Of a stretch of DNA of 64,000 nt, positions 55,105-64,000 are shown in pieces. The translations under genes were made by a program, and so were the position numbers. The DNA lies in the NCBI GenBank assembly GCA_963710735.1, contig CAVQBN010000001.1, positions 124,001 through 188,000 of the forward strand, written 5' to 3'. Under the pieces are notes generated by a model. The model ran no database searches. It saw only the letters and a list, made by a program, of their open reading frames with translations, and was not told where the DNA came from. Each line of letters opens with the position of its first letter. Position 1 is the first letter of the stretch. Source of the DNA: FEN-1297 sp963710735. Lineage in GTDB: Bacteria; Bacteroidota; Ignavibacteria; Ignavibacteriales; Ignavibacteriaceae.

Positions 55105-57651
55105 ATGATAAAAACTATACGTACACTATGTGTCCCTATAGCCGTCTTCTTCGCAATTCTCTTATTCGGTCAGTTTAGCACTTATGCTCAAACCGATTAT
55201 TCCTTAAATCAAATTGGTGGGTTTGAAGGAAATTTACCAGCATTTTGGACAATTGGTAACCAGCCTTCAGGAGCTACACTAACTTGGGCTACTGATCAAT
55301 ATCTTTCTATGGGGCATTCAATAAAAATACAAAAAAGTGCAACTACGGATTCTGCAGCATGGGTATCCAAAAACATGTGCGATCTATGGGGCCCCACTGT
55401 AGCAGCAAACACTGATTTGCATTTTGGCGCATGGATTAAAACAGAGAATGTAAATACAAATCCGACATCGGATGATCAGAAATGGTATCTGCTTTATTCA
55501 TTTTATGACAGCACCGGAGCGCTAATCGGAACTGTTAAATTACCCATTGATCAAAGTACTGCAACAAGTAACGGATGGGTTGCAGATACAACATCACCAG
55601 GTGACGTATCCTTACCTGTAAAGGCTTGGAAAATGATTTATAGTTTTGTCGGTGGTCCAAATGCTACGGGTACCGTATGGGCAGATAATTTTATATTTAC
55701 CGGAGGTGGTGGTGATTGGAATACACAATTAGGCGTTCCAACAGGATGGTTTTACTGGATGCCTCCTAATGGTGGAAATGATGGGCAATTAAATGCCGGA
55801 TTTGAAAATACTGTAGTTACAAATACTACTGCTCATAGTGGTATGTATTCTTTAGAATATAATATGCCCGCTGGAAGAGACTCACGAGATGGATTTATTG
55901 GTACTCATAGATTGCCTTATAGTCAAATCAATCCTAATATTAAACCGGGCGATATAATTCGAATTAGCGTTTGGATTAAGGGAAGTAATTTAGAGCCCGA
56001 TTCTGCTGCAAAATACCCGACTACCTGGTCCGTAGGAATTACTCCTCAATTCTTTTCTACAATGGGTAACAATGCCGGCTTTGATGGATCGGGAAATGAT
56101 TATCAGTTTACTTTTCCGAATGTTACTTCTTTCGATTGGACACAATATTATGTAGATGTTCCTGTACCGGATGATCCCTCTAAAACCGGATTGGGAATTC
56201 GTTTGCATGTTTATTCAACATTTACCGGCACAATTTATTTTGATGACTTAAGTGTTACTGATCTAACAAATTATAAACTTTCCGATATCGGAGGATTTGA
56301 AGGTACAGCACCTGCTTATTGGTATATGGGAAATAATCCGGGAGGAAGCATACTTTCATGGGCTACCGATCAGTATTTATCCATGGGTCATTCATTAAAG
56401 ATTCAAAAAGGAATAACATCAGATACTGCAGCCTGGGTTTCTAAAAACATGTGCGATCTATGGGGACCCACAATAGCTGCAAACACCGATTTACATTTTG
56501 GTGCTTGGATTAAGACTGAGAATGTAAATACTAATCCAACATCAGATGATCAGAGATGGTATCTGTCTTATGAATTTTATGACAGCACCGGAGCATTAAT
56601 AGGTACAGTTAAATTACCAATTGATCAGACTACTGCAACTAGTACCGGATGGGTAGCAGATACAACATCACCAGGACAGGTATCCTTACCTGTAAAGGCT
56701 TGGAAAATGATCTTTAAGTTTGTCGGTGGCGTAAATGCTACGGGTACCGTATGGGCAGATAATTTTATATTTACCGGAGGCGGTGGCGATTGGAATCCGC
56801 AGGTAGGTGTTCCTACAGGGTATTATTACTGGATGCCGCCTAATGGAGGAAACGATGGTTTGTTAAATGCTGGTTTTGAGAATACGTTGGTTACCGATTC
56901 TGCTGCACATTCAGGTAAATACTCATTAATGTTTAATATGCCTGTTGGAAGAGATTCACGAGATGGATTTATAAGTACTCATAGATTACCGTATAGTAGT
57001 ATTGATTCGACAATACAGCCTGGTGGATATGTTAGAGTAAATGTTTGGGTTAAAGCTAGTAATTTATTACCGGATTCAGCTGCTGCACATCCTGGAACCT
57101 GGGGTGTTGGAGTTACGCCTCAATTCTTTACTAAGTTAGGTAATAATGTCGGCTTCGATGGACAAGGACCGGATTCGGTATTCACTTTTCCTGCTGTTAC
57201 TTCATTTGATTGGACACAATACCATGTGGATTTCCAGGTACCTGATAATACTATAGGTATGGAATGCCGTCTGCACGTTTATTCAACTTTTACTGGTAAG
57301 GTTTATTTTGATGATATTACAATTCAAAGTACGACAGTAACTGATGTCCGTGACCTGAACAAACTCATTCCAGACAAATTCGCAGTATATCAAAATTATC
57401 CTAATCCGTTCAATCCATCAACAATGATCACATATGCTTTACCAAGAGCTTCAAAAGTAAAAGTAGTTATATATGATATGCTTGGTAGGGAAGTGACAAC
57501 ATTAGTGGACAATTTCCAAAATTCCGGAACTCACGAAGTTGTTTGGAACGGTGATAATAACTTTGGTGAAAAAGTAGCAAGCGGTGCTTACATCTATAGA
57601 GTCGTTGCAGGTAATAATATTGCAACAAAGAAAATGATTCTACTCAAGTAG
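55105..57651 (+). CDS. T9SS-sorted surface protein with an internal duplication
   Basis: This 848-residue secreted protein has a signal peptide ending near TYAQT (about 25-29). Two copies of a ~360-residue unit follow (about 33-390 and 393-745), each with two beta-sandwich, carbohydrate-binding-module-like halves, shown by the repeated GGFEG, WVSKNMCDLWGP, FHFGAW-like LHFGAWIK, VWADNFIF and RDSRDGFI blocks. The last ~80 residues are a type A T9SS sorting domain (YPNPFNPST, then a final KKMILLK). It probably binds glycans on the cell surface. No catalytic domain is recognised. An AAAGGAG ribosome site precedes the ATG. Confidence 0.85.
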   Translation: MIKTIRTLCVPIAVFFAILLFGQFSTYAQTDYSLNQIGGFEGNLPAFWTIGNQPSGATLTWATDQYLSMGHSIKIQKSATTDSAAWVSKNMCDLWGPTVAANTDLHFGAWIKTENVNTNPTSDDQKWYLLYSFYDSTGALIGTVKLPIDQSTATSNGWVADTTSPGDVSLPVKAWKMIYSFVGGPNATGTVWADNFIFTGGGGDWNTQLGVPTGWFYWMPPNGGNDGQLNAGFENTVVTNTTAHSGMYSLEYNMPAGRDSRDGFIGTHRLPYSQINPNIKPGDIIRISVWIKGSNLEPDSAAKYPTTWSVGITPQFFSTMGNNAGFDGSGNDYQFTFPNVTSFDWTQYYVDVPVPDDPSKTGLGIRLHVYSTFTGTIYFDDLSVTDLTNYKLSDIGGFEGTAPAYWYMGNNPGGSILSWATDQYLSMGHSLKIQKGITSDTAAWVSKNMCDLWGPTIAANTDLHFGAWIKTENVNTNPTSDDQRWYLSYEFYDSTGALIGTVKLPIDQTTATSTGWVADTTSPGQVSLPVKAWKMIFKFVGGVNATGTVWADNFIFTGGGGDWNPQVGVPTGYYYWMPPNGGNDGLLNAGFENTLVTDSAAHSGKYSLMFNMPVGRDSRDGFISTHRLPYSSIDSTIQPGGYVRVNVWVKASNLLPDSAAAHPGTWGVGVTPQFFTKLGNNVGFDGQGPDSVFTFPAVTSFDWTQYHVDFQVPDNTIGMECRLHVYSTFTGKVYFDDITIQSTTVTDVRDLNKLIPDKFAVYQNYPNPFNPSTMITYALPRASKVKVVIYDMLGREVTTLVDNFQNSGTHEVVWNGDNNFGEKVASGAYIYRVVAGNNIATKKMILLK

Positions 57652-57667
57652 TTAATTCTAAAATACT

Positions 57668-57699
57668 GGGGCGTTTGAAATATAACGCCCCTTTTATTT
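57668..57699 (+). terminator. intrinsic terminator after the duplicated surface protein gene
   Basis: GGGGCGTT (57668-57675) pairs with AACGCCCC (57684-57691) and is followed by TTTTATTT. It separates the LacI-dehydrogenase-surface-protein transcript from the TonB receptor. Confidence 0.9.
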
Positions 57700-57779
57700 C
57701 AATATAAAAAAAGGTTACGTTTTTAAATTAGGACGAACCTCTTGCTAGAATTTCGTATCATTAAGCAAGGGTAATATGT

Positions 57780-60467
57780 ATGAATATATTTTACAATAAT
57801 TTTAAATATCTACTTCTTTGTGTTTTAATTTTTGCCATCATTCCCTTCAGCCTTTTTGGCGGAACTACCGGTAAAATTGCAGGAAGGGCAACTGATGCCA
57901 GGACCAAAGAGCCTTTAATAGGTGTTAATATTGTTATTGTTGGCACATCTTCAGGTGCCGCAACAGATGTAGACGGCAATTATTTTATCCTAAATATTTC
58001 TCCCGGAGTTTATGAAATAAAAGCCTCAGAAATAGGATATGCTCCGGTTATAGTTAAAAATGTGAGAGTATCTGCTGATCAAACTACGAGACTTGATTTT
58101 GAAATGAGTGAAAAAGCTGTACAACTTAATAGCGTAACAGTAACAGCAACAAAACCTTTAATCCAAAAAGATTTAACTTCAACCCAATCCAGTATTAGCG
58201 GAAGCAGTATATCGATGCTGCCTGTTGAAGATGTACAATCGGTGGTTAATTTACAGGCCGGTGTAGTCGACGGTCATTTTAGAGGCGGCAGATTAGGTGA
58301 AGTAAAATACCTTATTGATGGTGTCTCGGTTAATGATGTTTATTCCGGGGAAGCCACCATGGAGGCATCAACAAATAGCATTCAAGAACTACAGGTTATT
58401 ACCGGAACTTTTAACGCCGAATATGGCCAAGCAATGTCCGGTATTGTAAATCAAATAACAAAAATTCCGGGAAATCATTATTCCGGAAGCTTCTCAGTTT
58501 ATTCAGGTGATTATGCTACTACAAGAACAAATTTATTTCAATATATGGGCGGTTTTAATCCTTTAAGATCACATAATATTCAAGGGAGCATAGGCGGTCC
58601 TATCCCGGGCACAAATGAGTTTGTTAAGTCATTTACATCTGCAAGATATTTAAGCGATGACGGATATCTTTACGGGAAAAGAATGTTTACTCCGCAGGAT
58701 TCTTCGAATTTTTCTTCGGGTAATCCGGCTAATTGGTATATAGACGCTACAGGTGACGGCAAGGACGTTCCTATGAATTATTCGCGACAACTTACGCTGC
58801 AGCAAAAATTAGTTTTTAAAGTCGGACAGGGAAAAGGAATTGTTTTAGAAGGGCTTTATCAAAAGCATAATTATGAAAATTACGATCACATGTTTATTTT
58901 AAATCCTGACGGCAACTATACTAATCATGATTATAGTTTATTGGGAAGCATTAGCTATACACACGTTTTCAGCAATTCTGCATTTTTAGATTTATTAGCC
59001 TCTACATTTACCAGCGATTCCAAGCAATATGTTTATGCAGATCCTTTTGATCCTCGCTATGTTTCTCAGGACAGGTTTTCGCAAGTAGGCGGAAATGCAT
59101 TATATACAGGCGGAACACAAAACTGGAATTTTTCTCACAGCTCTAAAACCTATACTTTCAAAGCAGATCTTACCGATCAAATAACAGATGTGCATGAATT
59201 AAAAGGCGGCATTGAAGTAGACCTAAATACTCTTTCATATAAAGATTTTCAGATATTAGTTAATCCTCCCAGTTATAAACCAACATTACCTAACCTGGGA
59301 GATTTTGACTATAATGTTTATACAAACCATCCATATCAGCTAGCCGCTTATCTTCAGGATAAAATTGAGCTTAGTTATTTAGTGGTAAATGTTGGAGTAA
59401 GATTTGATTACTTTCAACCTGACGGCGAAGTATTAAGTGATCCAAACAATATATCCGCTCTTGATTCATTATCTCCTCCATTTCCTTCAGGCTACTTTTA
59501 TAAGGCATCGCCAAAGTGGCAAGTAAGCCCCAGACTTGGAATATCTTATCCCATAAGTGCTAAAGGAGCGGTACATATTTCTTATGGACATTTTTTCCAG
59601 GTACCGTCATTCCAATATTTATATAACAATCCAAACTTCAGAATTCCTTTAACAGGAAATTATCCTGATTTTGTCGGAAGCACTATAGGCAACGCAGATC
59701 TAAAGCCTCAGGAGACAGTAATGTATGAAATGGGTCTGCAGCAGGAGCTTACATCTGAAATTGCTGTTGATGTTACTGCTTATTATAAGGATATAAGAAA
59801 TCTATTGGGTGTGGCGCTTCATGTAAAAAACAATTTCAAAACTTTCGCCCAATATATCAACACTGATTATGGGGCAGTTACAGGATTCACGATATCTTTC
59901 GAAAAAAGATTTAACGGCGGGCTTGGAGCAACTATAGACTACACATATCAAGTTGCAAAAGGCGATGCTTCGGATCCTCAAGCAGCATATAATTTATCCC
60001 AAGCTTCTCCGCCAATTCAAGCAAACAAACAATTAGTACCTCTGAACTGGGACAGGAGACATTCATTAAATTTTACTATTACCGGAGGAGTTCCTGATGA
60101 TTTTATAGTCAGCGCGGTAGGCCAGCTTGGGTCGGGCCTTCCATATACTCCATCATTTCAAAATCAAAGAACCGGATTGGAAAATAGCGCCAATAAACCG
60201 ACATTTTTTAATGTGGATCTTTACATTACTAAATACTTTAAATTGTTCGGTATGAATCTTTCTGTATTTGCTAAAATTTATAACTTATTTGATACCGCAA
60301 ATGAGCTTGATGTATACACAGATACCGGAAGGGCAGGCTATACGCTGGCTGAAACACAGCCCCAGTCGCCACCGCGCGGTGTAAATACAATACAGCAGTA
60401 TTTTACCCGTCCGGATTTTTATTCTGCACCGAGACAAATATTAATCGGAGCTTCATTTGATTTTTAA
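57780..60467 (+). CDS. TonB-dependent receptor, SusC-like
   Basis: This 895-residue outer-membrane transporter has a signal peptide to about residue 28 and a CarboxypepD_reg domain (about 30-115, GRATDARTKEPLIGVNIVI through GNYFI). A plug domain (about 125-235, with YLIDGVSVND and EYGQAMSGIVNQITK) and a 22-strand barrel end in RQILIGASFDF with the C-terminal Phe. It imports oligosaccharides or chelates powered by TonB. No SusD partner is adjacent; instead a 1105-residue secreted protein follows 25 nt later. It likely takes up fructan fragments, from its position next to GH32. Confidence 0.9.
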   Translation: MNIFYNNFKYLLLCVLIFAIIPFSLFGGTTGKIAGRATDARTKEPLIGVNIVIVGTSSGAATDVDGNYFILNISPGVYEIKASEIGYAPVIVKNVRVSADQTTRLDFEMSEKAVQLNSVTVTATKPLIQKDLTSTQSSISGSSISMLPVEDVQSVVNLQAGVVDGHFRGGRLGEVKYLIDGVSVNDVYSGEATMEASTNSIQELQVITGTFNAEYGQAMSGIVNQITKIPGNHYSGSFSVYSGDYATTRTNLFQYMGGFNPLRSHNIQGSIGGPIPGTNEFVKSFTSARYLSDDGYLYGKRMFTPQDSSNFSSGNPANWYIDATGDGKDVPMNYSRQLTLQQKLVFKVGQGKGIVLEGLYQKHNYENYDHMFILNPDGNYTNHDYSLLGSISYTHVFSNSAFLDLLASTFTSDSKQYVYADPFDPRYVSQDRFSQVGGNALYTGGTQNWNFSHSSKTYTFKADLTDQITDVHELKGGIEVDLNTLSYKDFQILVNPPSYKPTLPNLGDFDYNVYTNHPYQLAAYLQDKIELSYLVVNVGVRFDYFQPDGEVLSDPNNISALDSLSPPFPSGYFYKASPKWQVSPRLGISYPISAKGAVHISYGHFFQVPSFQYLYNNPNFRIPLTGNYPDFVGSTIGNADLKPQETVMYEMGLQQELTSEIAVDVTAYYKDIRNLLGVALHVKNNFKTFAQYINTDYGAVTGFTISFEKRFNGGLGATIDYTYQVAKGDASDPQAAYNLSQASPPIQANKQLVPLNWDRRHSLNFTITGGVPDDFIVSAVGQLGSGLPYTPSFQNQRTGLENSANKPTFFNVDLYITKYFKLFGMNLSVFAKIYNLFDTANELDVYTDTGRAGYTLAETQPQSPPRGVNTIQQYFTRPDFYSAPRQILIGASFDF

Positions 60468-60492
60468 TAAGATTCTTTGAAGTTAAATAGTC

Positions 60493-63400
60493 GTGAAAAA
60501 TAATTCGTTGTTAAAATTAGTATTTATTATTTATATAACATTAGCTTTAAACACTGTAAATATTTTAGCCCAGCAACTGGTAGATAAAAATAAAGGCAAC
60601 TATCAAAATACCAAAATGGGCATAATGGATGGAAACTTGGTACAAACAGTTTTTTATAACTTCGGTGAAATAGCTGATTGGCAGAATCAACCCACGTTAA
60701 GCGGGGTCTGGCCGAAAGGAACAAATCATACTTATGTCGATGGTGTTGCAGTAATTGTTCAAGCTGAAGCTACTAAAAATGGAAATGTATTCCATCCTCT
60801 GGAAACTAATTATTATGAATATACAAGATATAATCCTGCAAATGGAATAACATACGGCTGGTGGCCCTTACCAGGATATGCAAGCCCTAAACAGTCTAGT
60901 GTTGCAAGAAGCGATGATCCCACAACCTGGCCCACCACATGGCCGGACAGGCCAAGCGATTGGAACGGACAGTGGGATGGATTTTTCGGCAGAGGTGTTC
61001 TGAATGCCGACCTAGAAACTTATTTTGCATTTGACGATAACATGGATCGTGATTATATCAATAGGTATGGTTTCTATCCTGACGCACAAGATACTACTAG
61101 AGGCGGTTTAGGAATGCAGGTTCATGGAAGAGGATTTCAATGGTCTCAAGTTCTAGCTGAAGATGTAATCTTCTGGTATTATGAAATAACTAATATGAGT
61201 ACTACAGATTATCCAAAGACCTTATTTGCTCAATATGTAGATTGGGGAATAGGCGGTTACCAAAGTACCGGAGATAACGGAGGAGATTACGATCAAATTT
61301 TGAATATTTCTTATGCCTGGCTGACCGGCACAACGGTTGGGATGCCAGGTGATTGGAGCCCAGTTGGAATGGCAGCCTACGCATTTCTCGAAAGTCCGGG
61401 AATAGATTATGACGGTATAGATAATGACCATGATGGAATGATTGATGAAACCAGGGATGATCCTGCAGAAAAATGGCCGCGTTATTTACAATATCATGGC
61501 CCCATATTCGAAGCATCATCTCAATATGCTTCCAAACTGGAAGCATTATATCATGTTCAACCTGTTGCACCAGGCGGGGTCATGGCTGCTTTTGCCGCAG
61601 CACATGATACTTCTGCTTTCTTAAGCTATTTTAATTACAAAACCCTTGATGATGTACCGGCAATTAAAAATAAGCTCTGGTGGCCCGGAGACGAAAACGG
61701 TAACTGGGATCCGGCTAATGATGATGTTGGCAGTGACGGCATCGGGCCATTAGATCCAGGTTATACCGGACCTGATGCTGACGGGACAGAAGGTAACCTA
61801 AAACCTGACCAGGGAGAACCAGATTTTGGTATATTGGACAAAGATGAATCTGATCAACTTGGATTAACAGGCTTTACTCTTTTTGCAGTTCATCAATATG
61901 ATCTAAATAATGATGAAAGAAATTGGAATGCACTTTCCGATTTGCCTTCACCACATGGTCAGTCTTTGGTTGGAGTTAATCTTGCTAATTTCTTTTCAAG
62001 CTATTTGTTTCATATGGATGGCAGAAATACTTATTCTGCTCAGCAAGGGCAACTTGAGGAATCCGGTACTACGCAGCGTTTTTCCATGGCTCTGTTATTT
62101 GGCATCAATAAAGACGATTTATTCAGAAGAAAGAATACTATTCAAGCAATTTATAATGCTTCATATAACTTTGCAAAACCACCAGAAAAACCGATTCTAA
62201 CCGCTGTTCCCGGAAATCATAAGATAACTTTAATTTGGGATGATCGGTCCGAACATACATTTGATAAATTTTATCAGAGAATAAATTTTGAAGGTTATCG
62301 CATTTACCGTTCTACTGAGCCGAACTTTATTGAAGACAAAATTATAACAGATGCTTACGGAAAAAGTACATTCAGAAGTCCTATCGCTCAGTTCGATCTT
62401 AAAGATGGAGTTACAGGTTTATTTCCTATTTCAGTTAATGGAGCAATGTTTTATTTAGGCGATGATTCGGGACTTCAACATTCATTTGTTGATACTAATG
62501 TTATTAACGGGCAAACTTACTATTATGCTATATCAGCTTATGATAAAGGATTTATAAATACAAATATTGTAGGGCAGGTTGAAGGAATACCACCATCCGA
62601 AACAACTACAATTATTAAAGTTGATATAAATGGGAAAGTAAAAACCGATGTTAATACTGCGGCTGTAACACCAACAGCACCCAGCGCAGGCTATGTTCCG
62701 CCACAGTTAAGTTCTTTTACAGCCAGCGGCCCGGGTTCCGGAAAAGCATTAATTACTATTTTGGATCCTGATTCGGTAAAAAACCTCAGTACTTATCGTA
62801 TAGTATTTCAAGAGAATACTCCTTTTCATACGTCTACTAATCCTTTTTATTCTTTAATAAATTATTCTACTAATGATACTCTAATTAAAAATACTCAGTT
62901 AAATGGCAATCATATTCAATCTCCGATTGTTGATGGTTTTAGTATAGGTTTGAGTAATGATACAGTTGTAACAATAGATACTGGTAATACGGGCTGGGAG
63001 AAAGGTAGCAGCAATTATAATGTTCAGATTGGTTTCGATCCAAAATATGCTGGTGCATATAATGTTCAACGAGTAAACTTCCCAGCAAATTTTGAAATCC
63101 AATTTACTCAACCTGGCCAGGGAGATACTTCCTATCCGACAAGTGTGTTTTCAAAACCAATACCGACTAATATAATTGTTAGAGACGTAACAGATAATAT
63201 TCAGCATATGCAATTCATGTTTTTCGATCCTAACGGGGATGGAAAATTTGACGCAGGTGATGCAATATTTATTATAGCAGGAGATTCACTAGGAGGCAAA
63301 GTAACAAGTACTGCTAATAGGCATGTAGGCTGGTCCATGTCGTTATCGCAGGATACGAATATTTCTGCAGCTAATCAAAAACCACCCCAGCCTGGAGATG

Positions 63401-63810
63401 TGTATAAAATAGCAACGATAAAACCATTTAGGAATGGTGAGTATTTTCAATTTACAACAAAGGCTGCATATTTTGATAAGTCAAAATTCCTTCAAGATAT
63501 TAATGATGTAGCAGTCGTTCCCAATCCATATGCCGGCGCAGCTTCGTGGGAACCGACATCCCAACAGGTAGGAAGAGGAACAAGAAGAGTGTATTTTATT
63601 CACCTTCCAGCAAAATGTACGATACGCATATATACAATAAGCGGAAATTTAGTTCAGACAATTGATCATAATAGTTCATTAGCCAATGGCCAGGAGCCGT
63701 GGAATCTTATCTCAAAAGATGGTATGGATATATCCTTTGGTGTCTATATCTTCGAAGTTGACGCGGGTTCGCTGGGAAAGAAAATTGGCAGATTCGCGAT
63801 TATTAAATAA
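60493..63810 (+). CDS. large secreted protein with fibronectin-like and C-terminal FlgD/T9SS-like domain
   Basis: This 1105-residue protein has a GTG start and a signal peptide ending near ILAQQ (about 22-26). It has Asp-rich loops resembling calcium sites (DYDGIDNDHDGMIDE near 315, DPNGDGKFDAGD near 915) and a fibronectin-III-like region (about 560-690, PPEKPILTAVPG to YYYAISAYDKG). The C-terminal ~100 residues (VVPNPYAG and IRIYTISGNLVQT, ending GRFAIIK) have the shape of a FlgD-Ig/T9SS sorting domain but lack the FNPST motif. It is coupled to the TonB receptor gene. A glycan-binding lid or surface partner is possible. Family unknown to me. Confidence 0.75.
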   Translation: MKNNSLLKLVFIIYITLALNTVNILAQQLVDKNKGNYQNTKMGIMDGNLVQTVFYNFGEIADWQNQPTLSGVWPKGTNHTYVDGVAVIVQAEATKNGNVFHPLETNYYEYTRYNPANGITYGWWPLPGYASPKQSSVARSDDPTTWPTTWPDRPSDWNGQWDGFFGRGVLNADLETYFAFDDNMDRDYINRYGFYPDAQDTTRGGLGMQVHGRGFQWSQVLAEDVIFWYYEITNMSTTDYPKTLFAQYVDWGIGGYQSTGDNGGDYDQILNISYAWLTGTTVGMPGDWSPVGMAAYAFLESPGIDYDGIDNDHDGMIDETRDDPAEKWPRYLQYHGPIFEASSQYASKLEALYHVQPVAPGGVMAAFAAAHDTSAFLSYFNYKTLDDVPAIKNKLWWPGDENGNWDPANDDVGSDGIGPLDPGYTGPDADGTEGNLKPDQGEPDFGILDKDESDQLGLTGFTLFAVHQYDLNNDERNWNALSDLPSPHGQSLVGVNLANFFSSYLFHMDGRNTYSAQQGQLEESGTTQRFSMALLFGINKDDLFRRKNTIQAIYNASYNFAKPPEKPILTAVPGNHKITLIWDDRSEHTFDKFYQRINFEGYRIYRSTEPNFIEDKIITDAYGKSTFRSPIAQFDLKDGVTGLFPISVNGAMFYLGDDSGLQHSFVDTNVINGQTYYYAISAYDKGFINTNIVGQVEGIPPSETTTIIKVDINGKVKTDVNTAAVTPTAPSAGYVPPQLSSFTASGPGSGKALITILDPDSVKNLSTYRIVFQENTPFHTSTNPFYSLINYSTNDTLIKNTQLNGNHIQSPIVDGFSIGLSNDTVVTIDTGNTGWEKGSSNYNVQIGFDPKYAGAYNVQRVNFPANFEIQFTQPGQGDTSYPTSVFSKPIPTNIIVRDVTDNIQHMQFMFFDPNGDGKFDAGDAIFIIAGDSLGGKVTSTANRHVGWSMSLSQDTNISAANQKPPQPGDVYKIATIKPFRNGEYFQFTTKAAYFDKSKFLQDINDVAVVPNPYAGAASWEPTSQQVGRGTRRVYFIHLPAKCTIRIYTISGNLVQTIDHNSSLANGQEPWNLISKDGMDISFGVYIFEVDAGSLGKKIGRFAIIK

Positions 63811-63843
63811 CGATTGCGAAGAAAAATCGGTAAAGAGGTAATT

Positions 63844-63906
63844 ATGAAAATGAGATTAATAAAACAAGTATTTTATAATAGTAATCCTGTTATCCTTGAT
63901 TTTTAA
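63844..63906 (+). pseudogene. remnant of a signal-peptide-bearing gene start
   Basis: An ATG behind AAAGAGG opens a 20-codon frame (MKMRLIKQVFY and onward) that stops at TAA. Shifting by one base inside it gives KYFIIVILLSLIF, a typical signal-peptide core, so it looks like the broken start of another secreted-protein gene. It could also be a random short frame. Confidence 0.3.
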
Positions 63907-63930
63907 AAGAAACTTTAAAGGTAATTTATC

Positions 63931-64000
63931 GTGAAAAATAATTGGGTATTAAAATCTTTATACATTATTCCATTATTATTGGGGTTAATTACTACTAATA
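63931..64000 (+). CDS. start of a second large secreted protein gene, cut by the window edge
   Basis: A GTG start opens MKNNWVLKSLYIIPLLLGL and onward, a signal peptide that closely resembles the start of the 1105-residue gene (MKNNSLLKLVFIIYITLAL). Even the upstream bases (TCGTGAAAAATAATT) are shared. It is probably a paralogue of that gene continuing past 64000. Only 23 codons are visible, so nothing more can be said. Confidence 0.6.
   Translation, partial: MKNNWVLKSLYIIPLLLGLITTN

Noticed and set aside
57708..57750. Inverted AGGTT/AACCT pair upstream of the TonB receptor as an operator or riboswitch
   Set aside because: The arms are only five bases with a long spacer, which is common by chance in this composition.
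61202..61570. A 122-codon minus-strand frame within the large secreted protein gene
   Set aside because: It is antisense to a continuous 1105-codon frame and has no ribosome site or family resemblance.
1..64000. CRISPR arrays, tRNA or rRNA genes
   Set aside because: No regularly spaced short repeats and no cloverleaf or rRNA-like conserved blocks were noticed in the window. A dedicated tRNA scan would be needed to exclude a tRNA fully.

Overview
The window is AT-rich chromosomal DNA from a member of the Bacteroidota/FCB group, most likely an Ignavibacteria-type bacterium. The reasons are type IX secretion sorting domains with the YPNPFNPST motif, a TonB-dependent receptor with a CarboxypepD_reg plug extension, several outer-membrane beta-barrels, a TTG-N19-TAnnTTTG promoter, and Shine-Dalgarno sequences of the GGGGA/GGAG type. 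No rRNA, tRNA, CRISPR array, insertion sequence or integrase was seen.

Region 1 (about 1.2-30.9 kb) is a purine/heterocycle degradation island. One minus-strand operon carries a fused 2Fe-2S/FAD xanthine dehydrogenase subunit, its molybdenum subunit and a carbamate kinase. A second minus operon carries YgfK and SsnA. A divergent plus operon carries YgeY, YgeW, a threonine-synthase-like PLP enzyme, a MocA-like Moco cytidylyltransferase, a second fold-II PLP enzyme, XdhC, a MoaD/ThiS-like carrier and a ThiF-like adenylyltransferase. A third minus operon carries an aminohydrolase, a three-subunit molybdenum hydroxylase and a hydantoinase. A last plus operon carries a Tat-exported PaoABC-like oxidoreductase. 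This is the gene set linked to anaerobic urate/purine breakdown in gut bacteria: purine hydroxylation, reductive ring attack, ring hydrolysis, then carbamoyl transfer and carbamate kinase yielding ATP. Diaminopropionate ammonia-lyase (YgeX) is not recognisable, and two other PLP enzymes sit where it would be expected. A polytopic membrane protein fused to a THEP1-type NTPase lies inside the island. Four genes are broken by single-base insertions (five events). The island is bracketed by two direct copies of a structured ~100-nt element that on the minus strand looks like a small RNA with a CU-rich loop and an intrinsic terminator.

Region 2 (31-49 kb) is mixed: a small membrane ORF, DUF493 protein, a decayed flavoprotein, HAD phosphatase, cytochrome c, a MASE3-like PAS sensor kinase, outer-membrane proteins, a ferritin-like/VIT1 fusion, a CPBP protease with a zinc-ribbon membrane protein, a YecD-like isochorismatase, and a TolC-AcrA-AcrB type efflux operon.

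Region 3 (49.5-64 kb) is a carbohydrate locus: a GNAT acetyltransferase and its truncated duplicate bracket a GH32 fructan hydrolase, followed by a LacI regulator with a palindromic operator on its promoter, a zinc alcohol/polyol dehydrogenase, a duplicated T9SS-sorted surface protein, a SusC-like TonB receptor without a SusD, and large secreted proteins, the last running off the right edge.
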